Assembly: GCF_001269345.1 (NCBI RefSeq)
Contig: NZ_CXOP01000002.1
Coordinates: forward strand, 2,232,853-2,296,852
Source of the DNA: Limnohabitans sp. 2KL-27
Lineage (GTDB): Bacteria > Pseudomonadota > Gammaproteobacteria > Burkholderiales > Burkholderiaceae_C
DNA length: 64,000 nt
Direction: 5' to 3'
The notes beneath the pieces were generated by a model. It saw only the letters and a list, made by a program, of their open reading frames with translations. It ran no database searches and had not been told where the DNA came from. The position numbers and the translations under genes are program-made. The stretch's first letter is position 1, and each line of letters begins with the position of its first letter. Below are positions 46,366 to 55,101 of the stretch, piece by piece.

Positions 46366-48027
46366 TTACTTCAAAGCCTTGAAGCGCACGCGCTTGGGCT
46401 TGGCACCCTCTTCGCCCAGACGGCGTTTCTTGTCGGCTTCGTATTCCTGGTAGTTGCCGTCAAAGAACACCCACTGGCTATCGCCTTCGGCGGCCAGGAT
46501 GTGGGTGGCGATCCGGTCCAAGAACCAGCGGTCGTGGCTGATGACCATGACCGAGCCTGCAAACTCCAGCAAGGCGTCTTCCAGGGCCCGCAGGGTTTCC
46601 ACGTCCAGGTCGTTGGAGGGCTCGTCCAGCAGCAACACGTTGCCGCCTTCGATCAGGGTCTTGGCCAGGTGCAAACGGCCGCGCTCACCGCCCGACAACA
46701 TGCCAACCTTCTTTTGTTGGTCGCCACCGTTGAAGTTAAAACGCCCGCAATACGCACGGCTGGCCATCTGGAACTTGCCCACGTTGATGATGTCCAAACC
46801 GCCCGAGACGTCTTCCCACACGGTTTTGTTGTTGTCCAGGTCGTCGCGGTTTTGGTCCACAAAGGCCATTTTCACGGTCTGACCGATGGTGACTTCACCG
46901 CTGTCGGGTTGCTCTTTGCCAGCGATCAGCTTGAACAGGGTCGATTTACCCGCGCCGTTGGGGCCGATGATGCCGACGATGGCGCCCGCTGGCACTTTGA
47001 AGCTCAGGTTGTCGATCAACAAACGGTCGCCAAAGGATTTGCTGACGTTCTTGAACTCGAACACTTCATTGCCCAGGCGTTCGGCCACAGGGATGAAAAT
47101 CTCCTGCGTCTCGTTGCGCTTTTGGTATTCGTGGTCGCTCAACTCTTCAAAGCGGGCCAAACGCGCCTTGCTCTTGGCCTGACGGCCCTTGGGGTTGGCA
47201 CGCGCCCACTCCAGTTCTTTCTTCATGGCCTTGGAGCGGGCGTCTTCGGTGCGCTGCTCGGTGGCCAAACGGGCCTCTTTTTGCTCCAGCCAGCTGGAGT
47301 AGTTGCCTTTGTAAGGGATGCCGGAGCCCCGGTCGAGTTCCAAAATCCACTCGGCCGCGTTGTCCAAGAAATAGCGGTCGTGGGTGATGGCCACCACGGT
47401 GCCCGAAAAACGCTGCAAGAACAGCTCCAGCCAATCCACCGACTCGGCGTCCAAGTGGTTGGTCGGCTCGTCGAGCAGCAGCATATCGGGGCGCGAGAGC
47501 AGCAAGCGGCACAAGGCCACACGGCGTTTTTCTCCGCCCGACAGCTTGCCGATCACGGCGTCCCATGGGGGCAGACGCAGCGCATCGGCGGCGATTTCGA
47601 GCTGGTGCTCAGAGGCATCGCCTGCGGTGGAGATGATGGCTTCGAGTTGGGCCTGCTCGGCGGCCAGGGCGTCAAAGTCGGCGTCTTCTTCGGCATAGGC
47701 GGCGTACACCTCTTCCAGGCGTGCCTGCGCGGCCTTGACTTCGCCCATGCCGCTTTCCACAGCTTCACGCACAGTCTGCTCGGCGTCCATGATGGGCTCT
47801 TGCGGCAGATAACCAATTTTCAGGCCCGCCATGGGGATGGCTTCGCCTTCGATTTCCTTGTCGATGCCGGCCATGATCTTGAGCAAAGTGGACTTGCCCG
47901 AGCCGTTGGTGCCCAGCACGCCGATCTTGGCGCCGGGAAAGAAAGACAGCGAAATATCTTTGAGAATATGACGTTTGGGCGGCACGATCTTGCCAACCCG
48001 GTTCATCGAAAATACGTATTGAGCCAT
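46366..48027 (-). CDS. ettA: Energy-dependent translational throttle protein EttA
   Basis: A 553-residue ABC-F protein that binds the ribosomal E site and gates the first peptide bond by ATP/ADP ratio. There are two ATPase halves with Walker A GTNGSGKST at 39-47 and GPNGAGKST near 355-363. The signatures LSGGEKRRVAL and LSGGERGRLHL follow, and the linker with a charged arm lies around 250-310. The start MAQYVFSMNRVGKIVPP is exactly that of the EttA subgroup. Confidence 0.96.
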   Translation of the reverse strand: MAQYVFSMNRVGKIVPPKRHILKDISLSFFPGAKIGVLGTNGSGKSTLLKIMAGIDKEIEGEAIPMAGLKIGYLPQEPIMDAEQTVREAVESGMGEVKAAQARLEEVYAAYAEEDADFDALAAEQAQLEAIISTAGDASEHQLEIAADALRLPPWDAVIGKLSGGEKRRVALCRLLLSRPDMLLLDEPTNHLDAESVDWLELFLQRFSGTVVAITHDRYFLDNAAEWILELDRGSGIPYKGNYSSWLEQKEARLATEQRTEDARSKAMKKELEWARANPKGRQAKSKARLARFEELSDHEYQKRNETQEIFIPVAERLGNEVFEFKNVSKSFGDRLLIDNLSFKVPAGAIVGIIGPNGAGKSTLFKLIAGKEQPDSGEVTIGQTVKMAFVDQNRDDLDNNKTVWEDVSGGLDIINVGKFQMASRAYCGRFNFNGGDQQKKVGMLSGGERGRLHLAKTLIEGGNVLLLDEPSNDLDVETLRALEDALLEFAGSVMVISHDRWFLDRIATHILAAEGDSQWVFFDGNYQEYEADKKRRLGEEGAKPKRVRFKALK

Positions 48028-48243
48028 TTATACCCGCCTGAAAAAATACCAATAACTGCGCATTATCCCAGCTTGGCATGACGCAGCATCAAACAGATGC
48101 GCCTATCCCTGTGAAAGGCTCTTCCTTAGGGCTGCTGCCCCTGCTGAAGGCTGCCCTTATGGGTCACTGTGCCGGTGAGGGCGACGCCCTCGTCGCGATA
48201 GACCATTCCCAGACCACCAGCATTCGCCCAGAGTGCGGGGCTC

Positions 48244-49287
48244 CTACAACTGCCGCTCCGTCTGCAAGCCCGAACGGCTGGAATACTGAGTCAAGCTGTC
48301 CAGGGCCTCGAGCATCACCCGAGCGCTTCGGCGGCCGTACACCTCGTCACGCAGCCAAGTGCATTCGGCATCGAGCAATTCACCTGTGGCCAAACTGCAC
48401 CACCACACACGGCCGTCACCGTCCCAGCGGTAACCCCGTGACTTGAGCTTGTCCTTGGCCTCAAACGGGGCGCCCGTGGCACGCAACTTGTAGCGCGTCT
48501 GATTGGCCCCGGCCAAAAGGCGCGCCAAGCCCGTTTGTCCGTCGATCAGTGGAGAGGACAGCACCTGCAACAAGGCATGGCAATCGACCTGCGCCCGGTG
48601 GGCGTCGTAAAACCAACCGCGCTCGGACGCCAAAAACTCCAGCTTGGCCGAGCCGCTGCCCTCTTTCTTCCAGTCGATGCCCTGAAAAGAACAGCCCCAG
48701 GCCTTGCCCGCAAACACAGGCCAACGCGCCTCGACAAACGGCCGGTCAAACCCGGCGTTGTGCGCCACGACCAAATCGGCCTCTTGCACCAAGGCGTTAA
48801 CTGCCGCGTCGTCGATGCGTTGGCCCCGCACCATGCTGTCGTCAATGCCCGTGATCTCGGTGATCTGGGGCGGAATTGGTTTGCCCGGGTCTTCGAACGA
48901 CTCGTAAATGGACACCGGCCCTGCGGGCGAGCCGGTAGCAACGTCCACCAACACCGACAACATGGCCAGCTCGATCACTTTTTCGCTCTTGCTGTCCAAA
49001 CCGGTGGTTTCGGTGTCCAGCACGATCACGCGTCGGGTCGCTTGCCCGTTCACCGGCCCATAGTCGGTGCGCGGCACCAAGCGGCGCAAGACGCGAAAGT
49101 CGGGGTGCTGAGCCAGTGCCTGGGCCATGGCTTCGTGTTCGGCGATCTGCGCCGATGGCCGAGCCACAGGTGGCAACACCACGGAAGCCACCGTAGGTTC
49201 AGGCTTCGGTGTCTTCGCAGGCTTGGCGGGTTTTTCGGCAGATTCGGCTTCAAAGCCCAAAAAACTCATCTGGTCAATTTTGTTCAT
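48244..49287 (-). CDS. DEDDh 3'-5' exonuclease (DnaQ-like)
   Basis: A 347-residue protein. The exonuclease domain has the first motif DTETTGLD at 91-98, the second HNAGFDRPF near 176-184 and a third around HRAQVDCHALL near 232-242. It has a Pro/Lys-rich N-terminus (15-45) and a C-terminal Trp-rich region that is not in DnaQ, perhaps nucleic-acid binding. It is therefore a stand-alone 3'-5' exonuclease, not Pol III epsilon. A 216-base gap on its left holds an open frame with no visible gene. Confidence 0.88.
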   Translation of the reverse strand: MNKIDQMSFLGFEAESAEKPAKPAKTPKPEPTVASVVLPPVARPSAQIAEHEAMAQALAQHPDFRVLRRLVPRTDYGPVNGQATRRVIVLDTETTGLDSKSEKVIELAMLSVLVDVATGSPAGPVSIYESFEDPGKPIPPQITEITGIDDSMVRGQRIDDAAVNALVQEADLVVAHNAGFDRPFVEARWPVFAGKAWGCSFQGIDWKKEGSGSAKLEFLASERGWFYDAHRAQVDCHALLQVLSSPLIDGQTGLARLLAGANQTRYKLRATGAPFEAKDKLKSRGYRWDGDGRVWWCSLATGELLDAECTWLRDEVYGRRSARVMLEALDSLTQYSSRSGLQTERQL

Positions 49288-49364
49288 AAGCCGAGATTAA
49301 ACCGCGTCTGAGGGCTGCTCCCAGCTGAAATCAGCCCAGGAGCAGTGGGTCTGTCACAAGACGA

Positions 49365-50369
49365 TCAGTCCAGCTTGATCCCCAAATCCACCGCCAACTT
49401 GATCCACACGGGCACTTCCCCCTCCCAGTCCTTGCGTGTGTCGGCCAGGTTTTTGGGTTTGTTGGGGATGGCGAAGGTCTCGCGCAGCTTGGCGGCCTTG
49501 TCGGTGTTGGACCAGGCCACGGCTTCGTCGGCCAGCAGTTTCAGCACAGCTTCGGGTGTGCCCGCTGGGGCCACCAGCGGCAAGCCGCCTTCCAGGGTCA
49601 CGAGCTTGGCGGTGTCGCCCTGCTCCATGAGGGTGGGCACATTGGGCAATTTGGGCGAGCGGTAGCTGCCCGTCACGCCAATGGCACGCACACCCCGGCT
49701 GGCCACGGCATTGAAGGCCAGGTAGCTGCCGACGGCAATTTGCGATTGGCCCGAAGCCACGTCGAGCCACATGGGGGCTTCGCCACGGTAATGCACCGAC
49801 TGGATTTGGGTGCCGTGGATGCGGTTGGTCTGGTCGGCCACCATGTGCGGATAGGAGCCCGGGGCGTAAGTGCCCATGGAGGTCGGGTTCTTTTTGGCCC
49901 AAGCCACAAATTCGGCCATGTTGTTGGCCGGGATCTTGTCGTTGATGCCCACCACCAGCGGGCCCGAGGGAAACACGGTGACCGGGGTCAGGTCTTTGTC
50001 GAGGTTGTAGGGCAACTTGGAATACAAGATGCGGTTTTGCCAAAAGGTGCCCGAGGTGCTCATGACCAGGGTGTAGCCATCGGCGGGCGATTTGGCTGCC
50101 GCGTCGATGCCGATGATGGCACCAGCGCCCGGTTTGTTGTCGATGACCACCGGCACACCCAGCTTGGTAGAAAGGTGTTCGCCATAGCTGCGGGCCAAGG
50201 CGTCGGTCAAACCGCCGGGCGGGAAAGCCACGATGATCCGGATGGGTTTGGCAGGCCATTTGGTTTGCGCCCAAGCATGGGCCCACGGGCCACTGGTGGC
50301 CACTGCGGTGGCGGTCACAGCCGCAGTTTGAAGAAAGGAGCGGCGGTCAGCAAATGGTTTCATGGTCAT
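49365..50369 (-). CDS. Tripartite tricarboxylate transporter (Bug) solute-binding protein
   Basis: A 334-residue periplasmic Bug/TctC protein. Its N-terminus has twin arginines at 9-10 followed by SFLQTAAV, a Tat-type signal. The family pattern WPAKPIRIIVAFPPGG starts the mature protein, and ADGYTLVMSTSGT follows near 95. It should bind a carboxylate such as citrate or a sugar acid. No TctA/TctB permease genes are next to it, so it is an orphan binding protein, as are many in this group. Two start codons, 50369 and 50363, are possible. Confidence 0.93.
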   Translation of the reverse strand: MTMKPFADRRSFLQTAAVTATAVATSGPWAHAWAQTKWPAKPIRIIVAFPPGGLTDALARSYGEHLSTKLGVPVVIDNKPGAGAIIGIDAAAKSPADGYTLVMSTSGTFWQNRILYSKLPYNLDKDLTPVTVFPSGPLVVGINDKIPANNMAEFVAWAKKNPTSMGTYAPGSYPHMVADQTNRIHGTQIQSVHYRGEAPMWLDVASGQSQIAVGSYLAFNAVASRGVRAIGVTGSYRSPKLPNVPTLMEQGDTAKLVTLEGGLPLVAPAGTPEAVLKLLADEAVAWSNTDKAAKLRETFAIPNKPKNLADTRKDWEGEVPVWIKLAVDLGIKLD

Positions 50370-50677
50370 GCTTTTTTGCAGTTTTAAGGTGTTGTGCAGT
50401 CTAGGCTTTCCACGCCGCAGAGGGCATTGGGGTTTGAACCCATGACCTGAGCTGTGAGGGACATCCACGGGAGTTTTCTGCTTTGTGCGACAATCCACTT
50501 CGCTGAGGCCTCCAGTTGCCCCAGCATCAGCACTTCTGCTGGGGCCTGACCCAGGCAACGCTCAAAACAAGCGCCTGCGGTTTCCATGCCCACCCTAAGA
50601 CCTATCGGCCAACACTGGTAACTGCCAACAGCAGTTGAATGAGCCGATACCCGCGCCGGACATGGCGCTCTGTAAAA
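50370..50677. other. Long intergenic region with inverted repeat
   Basis: This 308-base region between divergent genes holds no gene that I can support. At 50518-50545 a nine-base perfect stem, GCCCCAGCA / TGCTGGGGC, encloses a ten-base loop without T tract. At 50429-50441 GGGTTTGAACCC-like sequence resembles a tRNA T-arm on the minus strand, but no full tRNA can be folded. The remainder should contain promoters for rhlE and the Bug gene. Confidence 0.5.
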
Positions 50678-52534
50678 ATGAACTTTGAAGAATTGAACCT
50701 GGCCCCGGCCCTCATGCAAGCTGTGCGCGAGCTCGGCTATGACACCCCCACCCCCATCCAGGCCCAAGCCATTCCCGCCGTCTTGGCTGGACAAGACTTG
50801 TTGGCCGGTGCACAAACTGGCACCGGCAAAACCGCCGCCTTCACCTTGCCCATGCTGCACAAGCTGAGCCTGAGTGAGCCGGGCAAAAACCGCTTTGGCG
50901 GCAAAGCCATCCGCGCCTTGGTGCTCACCCCGACCCGCGAGCTGGCTGCCCAGGTCGAAGAATCGGTGCGAGACTACGGCAAATACCTGCAGCTCGACTC
51001 CACCGTGATCTTTGGTGGCGTGGGCATGAACCCGCAGATCAGCAAGGTCAAAAAAGGCGTGGACATTTTGGTGGCCACACCCGGTCGTTTGCTCGACCTG
51101 CAAGGCCAGGGTTTCCTGGACCTGTCGACGGTTGAAATTCTGGTGCTCGACGAAGCCGACCGCATGTTGGACATGGGCTTCATCCACGACGTGAAAAAAG
51201 TCCTGGCCTTGGTGCCCAAGGACAAGCAGAGTTTGCTGTTCTCGGCCACCTTCAGCGACGAGATCCGCGAGTTGGCGGGCAATTTGCTCAAGAACCCGCA
51301 AAGCATTCAGGTCACGCCCAGCAACACCACAGTGCAACGCATCACCCAAGTGATCCACCCCGTGGGTCGCAGCAAGAAAAAAGACGTGCTGCTGCACATC
51401 ATCCAAAAGCATGACTGGAGTCAGGTGCTGGTGTTCACCCGCACCAAGTTCGGCGCCAACAATGTGGCCGACTTCCTGACCAAAAATGGCGTGAAAGCCA
51501 TGGCCCTGCACGGCAACAAAAGCCAAACCGCCCGCACACAAGCCTTGGCGGGCTTCAAGAGCGGCGACATCCGCGCTTTGGTGGCCACCGACATTGCTGC
51601 GCGCGGCATCGACATCGAAGACTTGCCGCACGTGGTGAACTTTGAAATCCCGAACGTGTCGGAAGACTACGTGCACCGCATTGGCCGTACAGGCCGTGCG
51701 GGCGCCAGCGGCGAGGCGGTGAGCTTGGTCTGTCTGGACGAAGAAGGCTTCATGATGGACATCGAGCGCTTCACCAAGCAGGAGATTCCAGTCCAGTTGC
51801 TCGAGGGCTTTGGTCCCGAGCCAGGCGAAGTGGCCGAGCCCATCGCCATGGGTCGCCAGACCCTGTGGGGCGGTGCAGGCAAGCCGCCAAGCCGCGATGT
51901 GATGGCCGCAGCCGCCAAAGCAGCACGCCAGGACATGATGCAGCGCATCCGTGACAACAAAGTCGCAGTTGGCGGTGGTGGTGGTGGCCAAGGCCCCCGC
52001 CAAGCACGCGGCGAAGGTCAGGGCCCAGCCCGGCCATCGCGCAACGGCCCTCCTCCATCACGCCGCAATGGTCCGCAAGGCGCCCCGCGCTTTGAAGGCC
52101 AAGGCGATGGCCGCCGTGAAGGTGGTCGCAGCCAGGAGCAACGTGGCGATCCGCGTTTTGACAACCGTGGTGATGGCCAAGGCCGTCCCGCACCACGCGG
52201 TCCACGTCCTGAAGGCCGTGGTCCAGGTCGCGGCCCACAGGGCGGCAATGGTGGTGGCGGATACGCAGGCGGCCAAGACCGTCGCCGAGACGATGGCGAT
52301 GAGTTGCCACGCCACATTGACCCCTTGAAGACCACGCAGTTTGCACGCCTGGACTTGCCCAACCGCAAGCCAGTGCGCACCAGTGGCCAGCCTGACCCGA
52401 CCCGCACCAGCATCGACAGCCTGGCCAGCAGTGGCCGCCGCCATGGCGGCGGCGGTGGTGGTGGAGGCTACGGCGGCGGCAACCGTGGTGGCAATGGCGG
52501 CGGTGGCGGCGGTGGCCGTGGTTTCGGTCGCTGA
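50678..52534 (+). CDS. rhlE: ATP-dependent RNA helicase RhlE
   Basis: A 618-residue DEAD-box helicase that unwinds RNA in ribosome assembly and RNA decay. The core has AQTGTGKT at 45-52, PTREL near 89-93, DEAD near 159-162, SAT near 190-192 and [10 protein letters not shown] near 333-342. Beyond about 430 the tail is of RGG and Gly repeats, ending in long glycine runs, typical for binding RNA and condensation. The start at MNFEEL is typical. A strong terminator follows. Confidence 0.93.
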   Translation: MNFEELNLAPALMQAVRELGYDTPTPIQAQAIPAVLAGQDLLAGAQTGTGKTAAFTLPMLHKLSLSEPGKNRFGGKAIRALVLTPTRELAAQVEESVRDYGKYLQLDSTVIFGGVGMNPQISKVKKGVDILVATPGRLLDLQGQGFLDLSTVEILVLDEADRMLDMGFIHDVKKVLALVPKDKQSLLFSATFSDEIRELAGNLLKNPQSIQVTPSNTTVQRITQVIHPVGRSKKKDVLLHIIQKHDWSQVLVFTRTKFGANNVADFLTKNGVKAMALHGNKSQTARTQALAGFKSGDIRALVATDIAARGIDIEDLPHVVNFEIPNVSEDYVHRIGRTGRAGASGEAVSLVCLDEEGFMMDIERFTKQEIPVQLLEGFGPEPGEVAEPIAMGRQTLWGGAGKPPSRDVMAAAAKAARQDMMQRIRDNKVAVGGGGGGQGPRQARGEGQGPARPSRNGPPPSRRNGPQGAPRFEGQGDGRREGGRSQEQRGDPRFDNRGDGQGRPAPRGPRPEGRGPGRGPQGGNGGGGYAGGQDRRRDDGDELPRHIDPLKTTQFARLDLPNRKPVRTSGQPDPTRTSIDSLASSGRRHGGGGGGGGYGGGNRGGNGGGGGGGRGFGR

Positions 52535-52555
52535 TCCCCACGCGCCCCAAAATAC

Positions 52556-52586
52556 AAAGAGCCCGCAAATGCGGGCTCTTTTTTTG
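52556..52586 (+). terminator. Terminator of rhlE
   Basis: Stem AAAGAGCCCGC / GCGGGCTCTTT with loop AAAT and seven to eight T. It is 22 bases after the stop. Read from the other side it could also serve the convergent cupin gene. Confidence 0.93.
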
Positions 52587-52598
52587 TCTGCGAGAAAC

Positions 52599-52982
52599 TC
52601 AGTCCCGGACGAACAAGGTCACCAGCGGGTCGGGGCCGACCTGACGACTCCAGTGGCCATGCACCGTGGCATCGAATGTGGCCCCCTCGGGCAAAGTGTC
52701 GGCCGAATAGAAAAACTCGCCAGGCCCAAAAATGCGCGAGCTGCCGTCCTGCAAAAAGATCTCCATCTGCCCACCCAGCACAAACAGCCACTGCGGGTTG
52801 CCGGTGCAGTGGAATGTGCTGCGAAAACCCACCGGGCTTTGGCGCAACTGACAACCGGTCGCGGCCATCAGGGCTGAAAGTTGGCTTTGGGGCGTGCCTT
52901 CGGTCAAGGGCACCCATTCGTCGCGAAAACGGGCGCGTCCATCGGTGTCGGTGAACAAAATGACTTTTTTCAACGGGTTCAT
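52599..52982 (-). CDS. Cupin-like protein
   Basis: A 127-residue single-domain protein of cupin shape: strand pattern TFHCTGNPQWLFVLGGQMEIFLQDG at about 57-80 followed by FGPGEFFYSAD near 85-95. The first cupin motif contributes only one likely metal-binding His (His58). It converges with rhlE and is divergent from the sugar-acid island. A sugar or acid binding role is possible but is only inference. Confidence 0.78.
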   Translation of the reverse strand: MNPLKKVILFTDTDGRARFRDEWVPLTEGTPQSQLSALMAATGCQLRQSPVGFRSTFHCTGNPQWLFVLGGQMEIFLQDGSSRIFGPGEFFYSADTLPEGATFDATVHGHWSRQVGPDPLVTLFVRD

Positions 52983-53082
52983 GGCGTCGGGTCCGAATCA
53001 GGGAGGAAGCAAGTGAGGCCTCGATTGTCACCGAGTCAACACGAAACAAGGGTTAATCTGAGGAAGAATATGCCCTCAATGG

Positions 53083-53095
53083 TGTGATGATCACA
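53083..53095. promoter_or_regulatory. Palindromic candidate operator of sugar-acid operon
   Basis: TGTGATGATCACA is a perfect 13-base palindrome around one central base. It lies 105 bases before the D-2-hydroxyacid dehydrogenase gene and 101 bases from the divergent cupin start. The symmetry fits LacI- or GntR-type dimers; which protein binds is unknown. Confidence 0.5.
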
Positions 53096-53199
53096 ACCAC
53101 TGCTTTATTTTTTTGATGACAGACGCGTGCCTTGGGTCGTGGCAATCTTTCTTGACACCCCCGGGCGAGACCCCAGTACTCCATTGATCAGACAACAAG

Positions 53200-54165
53200 A
53201 TGACCTCCAAACCCGATGTCCTGGCCGTTGCCAAATTACACCCCTTTTATTTGCAAGCCCTGCAAACGATTTACACCGTACACGACCGCACCCACACCGA
53301 AGACCCCAACGCTTTTGCGACTCTGGCGCCGCGCATCGTGGGCGTGGCAGGCACGGGTGAGGCCAGCGTCCCCCGCAGCCTGCTGTCGCAATTGCCCAAC
53401 GCCAAAGTGGTGTCGGTGTTTGGTGTGGGCTACGACGGCGTGGATGTGGCAGCTGCCATCGAGCACGGCATCCCCGTGACGCATACCCCTGATGTGCTGA
53501 CCGATGATGTGGCCGATCTGGCCATGGGTTTGGTGCTGTCGGTGGGTCGCACCATCCCGCAGGCTGACCAATTTGTGCGTGCGGGTCAATGGCCCAAGGG
53601 CCCCATGACCCTGGCCCGGAAGGTGTCGGGCGCCCGGCTGGGCATCGTGGGCCTGGGCCGTATCGGCAAAGCCATCGCTCAACGCGCCAGCGGTTTTGGC
53701 ATGACCATCGCTTACACCGCCCGCAGTGAAAAAGCAGATTCAGGTTTTCAGTTCTTCCCCACTGCGCAGGCTCTGGCAGCACACGTGGATTTTCTGGTGG
53801 TCATCACACCTGGCGGCGCGGGCACCAAACACTTGATCAATGCCGAAGTGCTCAAGGCACTGGGTTCTCGCGGTTTCCTGATCAACGTGGCGCGCGGCAG
53901 CGTCGTCGATGAGCAAGCGCTGATCGAAGCCTTGCAAAACGGCACCATCGCAGGCGCGGGACTTGATGTATTCGCCAACGAACCCCATGTGCCCGAAACC
54001 CTTTGGGCCATGCACAACGTGGTGCTGACCCCCCACATGGCCAGCGCCACCACCGAAACCCGCCAAGCCATGGCCGATCTGGCTTTTACCAACATGCAAG
54101 CGGGTATTTCAGGCCAAGCCCTGCGCACCCCCGTGCCCGAGTGCATGGCCATGTCGCAAAAATAA
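53200..54165 (+). CDS. D-isomer-specific 2-hydroxyacid dehydrogenase (2-ketogluconate/glyoxylate reductase-like)
   Basis: A 321-residue NAD(P)H-dependent dehydrogenase. The Rossmann motif GLGRIG is at 151-156. The catalytic triad is Arg232 (NVARGS), Glu261 (FANEP) and His279 (TPHMAS). Members reduce glyoxylate, hydroxypyruvate or 2-ketogluconate. As the first gene of the gluconate operon, 2-ketogluconate to gluconate (GhrB-like) is the most economical role. Thirteen bases separate it from gluconokinase. Confidence 0.9.
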   Translation: MTSKPDVLAVAKLHPFYLQALQTIYTVHDRTHTEDPNAFATLAPRIVGVAGTGEASVPRSLLSQLPNAKVVSVFGVGYDGVDVAAAIEHGIPVTHTPDVLTDDVADLAMGLVLSVGRTIPQADQFVRAGQWPKGPMTLARKVSGARLGIVGLGRIGKAIAQRASGFGMTIAYTARSEKADSGFQFFPTAQALAAHVDFLVVITPGGAGTKHLINAEVLKALGSRGFLINVARGSVVDEQALIEALQNGTIAGAGLDVFANEPHVPETLWAMHNVVLTPHMASATTETRQAMADLAFTNMQAGISGQALRTPVPECMAMSQK

Positions 54166-54178
54166 ACCACGACGCGAC

Positions 54179-54721
54179 ATGAACAAGCCATTGCGTCTGA
54201 TCGTCATGGGCGTGTCCGGCTGTGGCAAATCGACCATGGCCACGGCACTGGGCGAGCGCCTGGGCCTCGAGATGGTCGATGGCGATGATTTGCACCAGCC
54301 TGAGAGCATCGCCAAGATGCGCTCGGGCATTGCACTGGACGACGCCGATCGCTGGCCCTGGCTTGACCGCATTGGGACTTACTTGTCCCAGCACCCTGCC
54401 CAAGGCCGAGTGGTGGCGTGCTCTGCGCTCAAACGTGCATACCGCGACCGCATCCGAGAACAGGCGGGCCATGTGTGCTTTGTATTTTTGAACGGCAGCT
54501 TCGAGTTGATCGATGCACGCATGCGCCAGCGTGTGGGCCATTACATGCAAGCAGGCCTGTTGACCAGCCAGTTCCAAACCCTGGAAATTCCCCAGGCCGA
54601 TGAGACCGATGTCATCACCCTGTCCATCGCCCAACCCGTGGACGACCTGGTGCGCCAGGTGCTGTCAGCCTTGCAGGCACACCGGGATACAACCCCGCCC
54701 CGGCTTCACGCCGCCCATTGA
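54179..54721 (+). CDS. gntK: Gluconokinase
   Basis: A 180-residue kinase of the GntK/IdnK family that phosphorylates D-gluconate to 6-phosphogluconate. The P-loop GVSGCGKST is at 11-19. Family residues DGDDLHQPESIAKMRSG at 34-50 and the CSALKRAYRD segment near 80-89 are present. Length fits the thermoresistant-type enzyme. It is in the middle of an operon with the idonate genes and with gnd downstream. Confidence 0.96.
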   Translation: MNKPLRLIVMGVSGCGKSTMATALGERLGLEMVDGDDLHQPESIAKMRSGIALDDADRWPWLDRIGTYLSQHPAQGRVVACSALKRAYRDRIREQAGHVCFVFLNGSFELIDARMRQRVGHYMQAGLLTSQFQTLEIPQADETDVITLSIAQPVDDLVRQVLSALQAHRDTTPPRLHAAH

Positions 54722-54739
54722 TATTCAGAAAGAGCCGTC

Positions 54740-55078
54740 ATGTTTATTCGTTGTGCATTTTTTCAAGGCAAGGTCAAACCCGGCATGGAGGACGCTTTCA
54801 ACCGCTACATCCGCGAGAACCTTGTGCCCTTGTGGACCCGCTTTCCGGGTGCACAGGAAGTGCGCGTGCTGCGCCAGGTCGAGAGCGATGTGTCCGACCC
54901 GCATTTCGGCATGGTCCTGTCGGTGCGCTACCCCAGCCGGGAATCCATCGAGATAGCTTTGGCCTCTGAAGTGCGCATGAAAAGCAAAGAAGTGTCCAAG
55001 GACATGATCGCCATGTTCGATGGCACCGTGTTTCACACCGTGTTCAGTGCGGACGAATACGCGCTGCCCACCGATTGA
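54740..55078 (+). CDS. Small ferredoxin-like barrel protein in gluconate operon
   Basis: A 112-residue protein whose strand-helix pattern (MFIRCAFFQGKVKPGMEDAFNRYI, later MVLSVRYPSRESIEIAL) suggests a dimeric alpha/beta barrel of the ABM/EthD/Dabb type. No function is assignable. It begins 18 bases after gntK and has an AGAAAGAG stretch before its ATG. The position between gluconokinase and ketogluconate reductase hints at a role with the sugar acid, possibly lactone or anomer handling; that is inference. Confidence 0.72.
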   Translation: MFIRCAFFQGKVKPGMEDAFNRYIRENLVPLWTRFPGAQEVRVLRQVESDVSDPHFGMVLSVRYPSRESIEIALASEVRMKSKEVSKDMIAMFDGTVFHTVFSADEYALPTD

Positions 55079-55101
55079 TCACCCTTCAGGTTGACGATGC
55101 C

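Noticed and set aside
46351..48081. 576-codon open frame opposite ettA
   Set aside because: Shadow of ettA; its end coincides with the ettA gene borders and it has no known motif.
48078..48446. 122-codon open frame right of ettA
   Set aside because: Overlaps the exonuclease gene on the other strand, no ribosome binding site and no recognisable protein pattern.
50415..50460. tRNA-like T-arm (GGGTTCAAACCC on the minus strand)
   Set aside because: No matching acceptor, D or anticodon arms can be found at the right distances, so it is not a tRNA; I kept it only as a remark on the gap.
50384..52003. 539-codon open frame opposite rhlE
   Set aside because: Shadow of the helicase gene; no signal for translation.
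52440..52530. GGC/GGT repeats at the end of rhlE looking like a repeat array
   Set aside because: These are codons of the Gly-rich RNA-binding tail of the helicase, not a CRISPR or other array.
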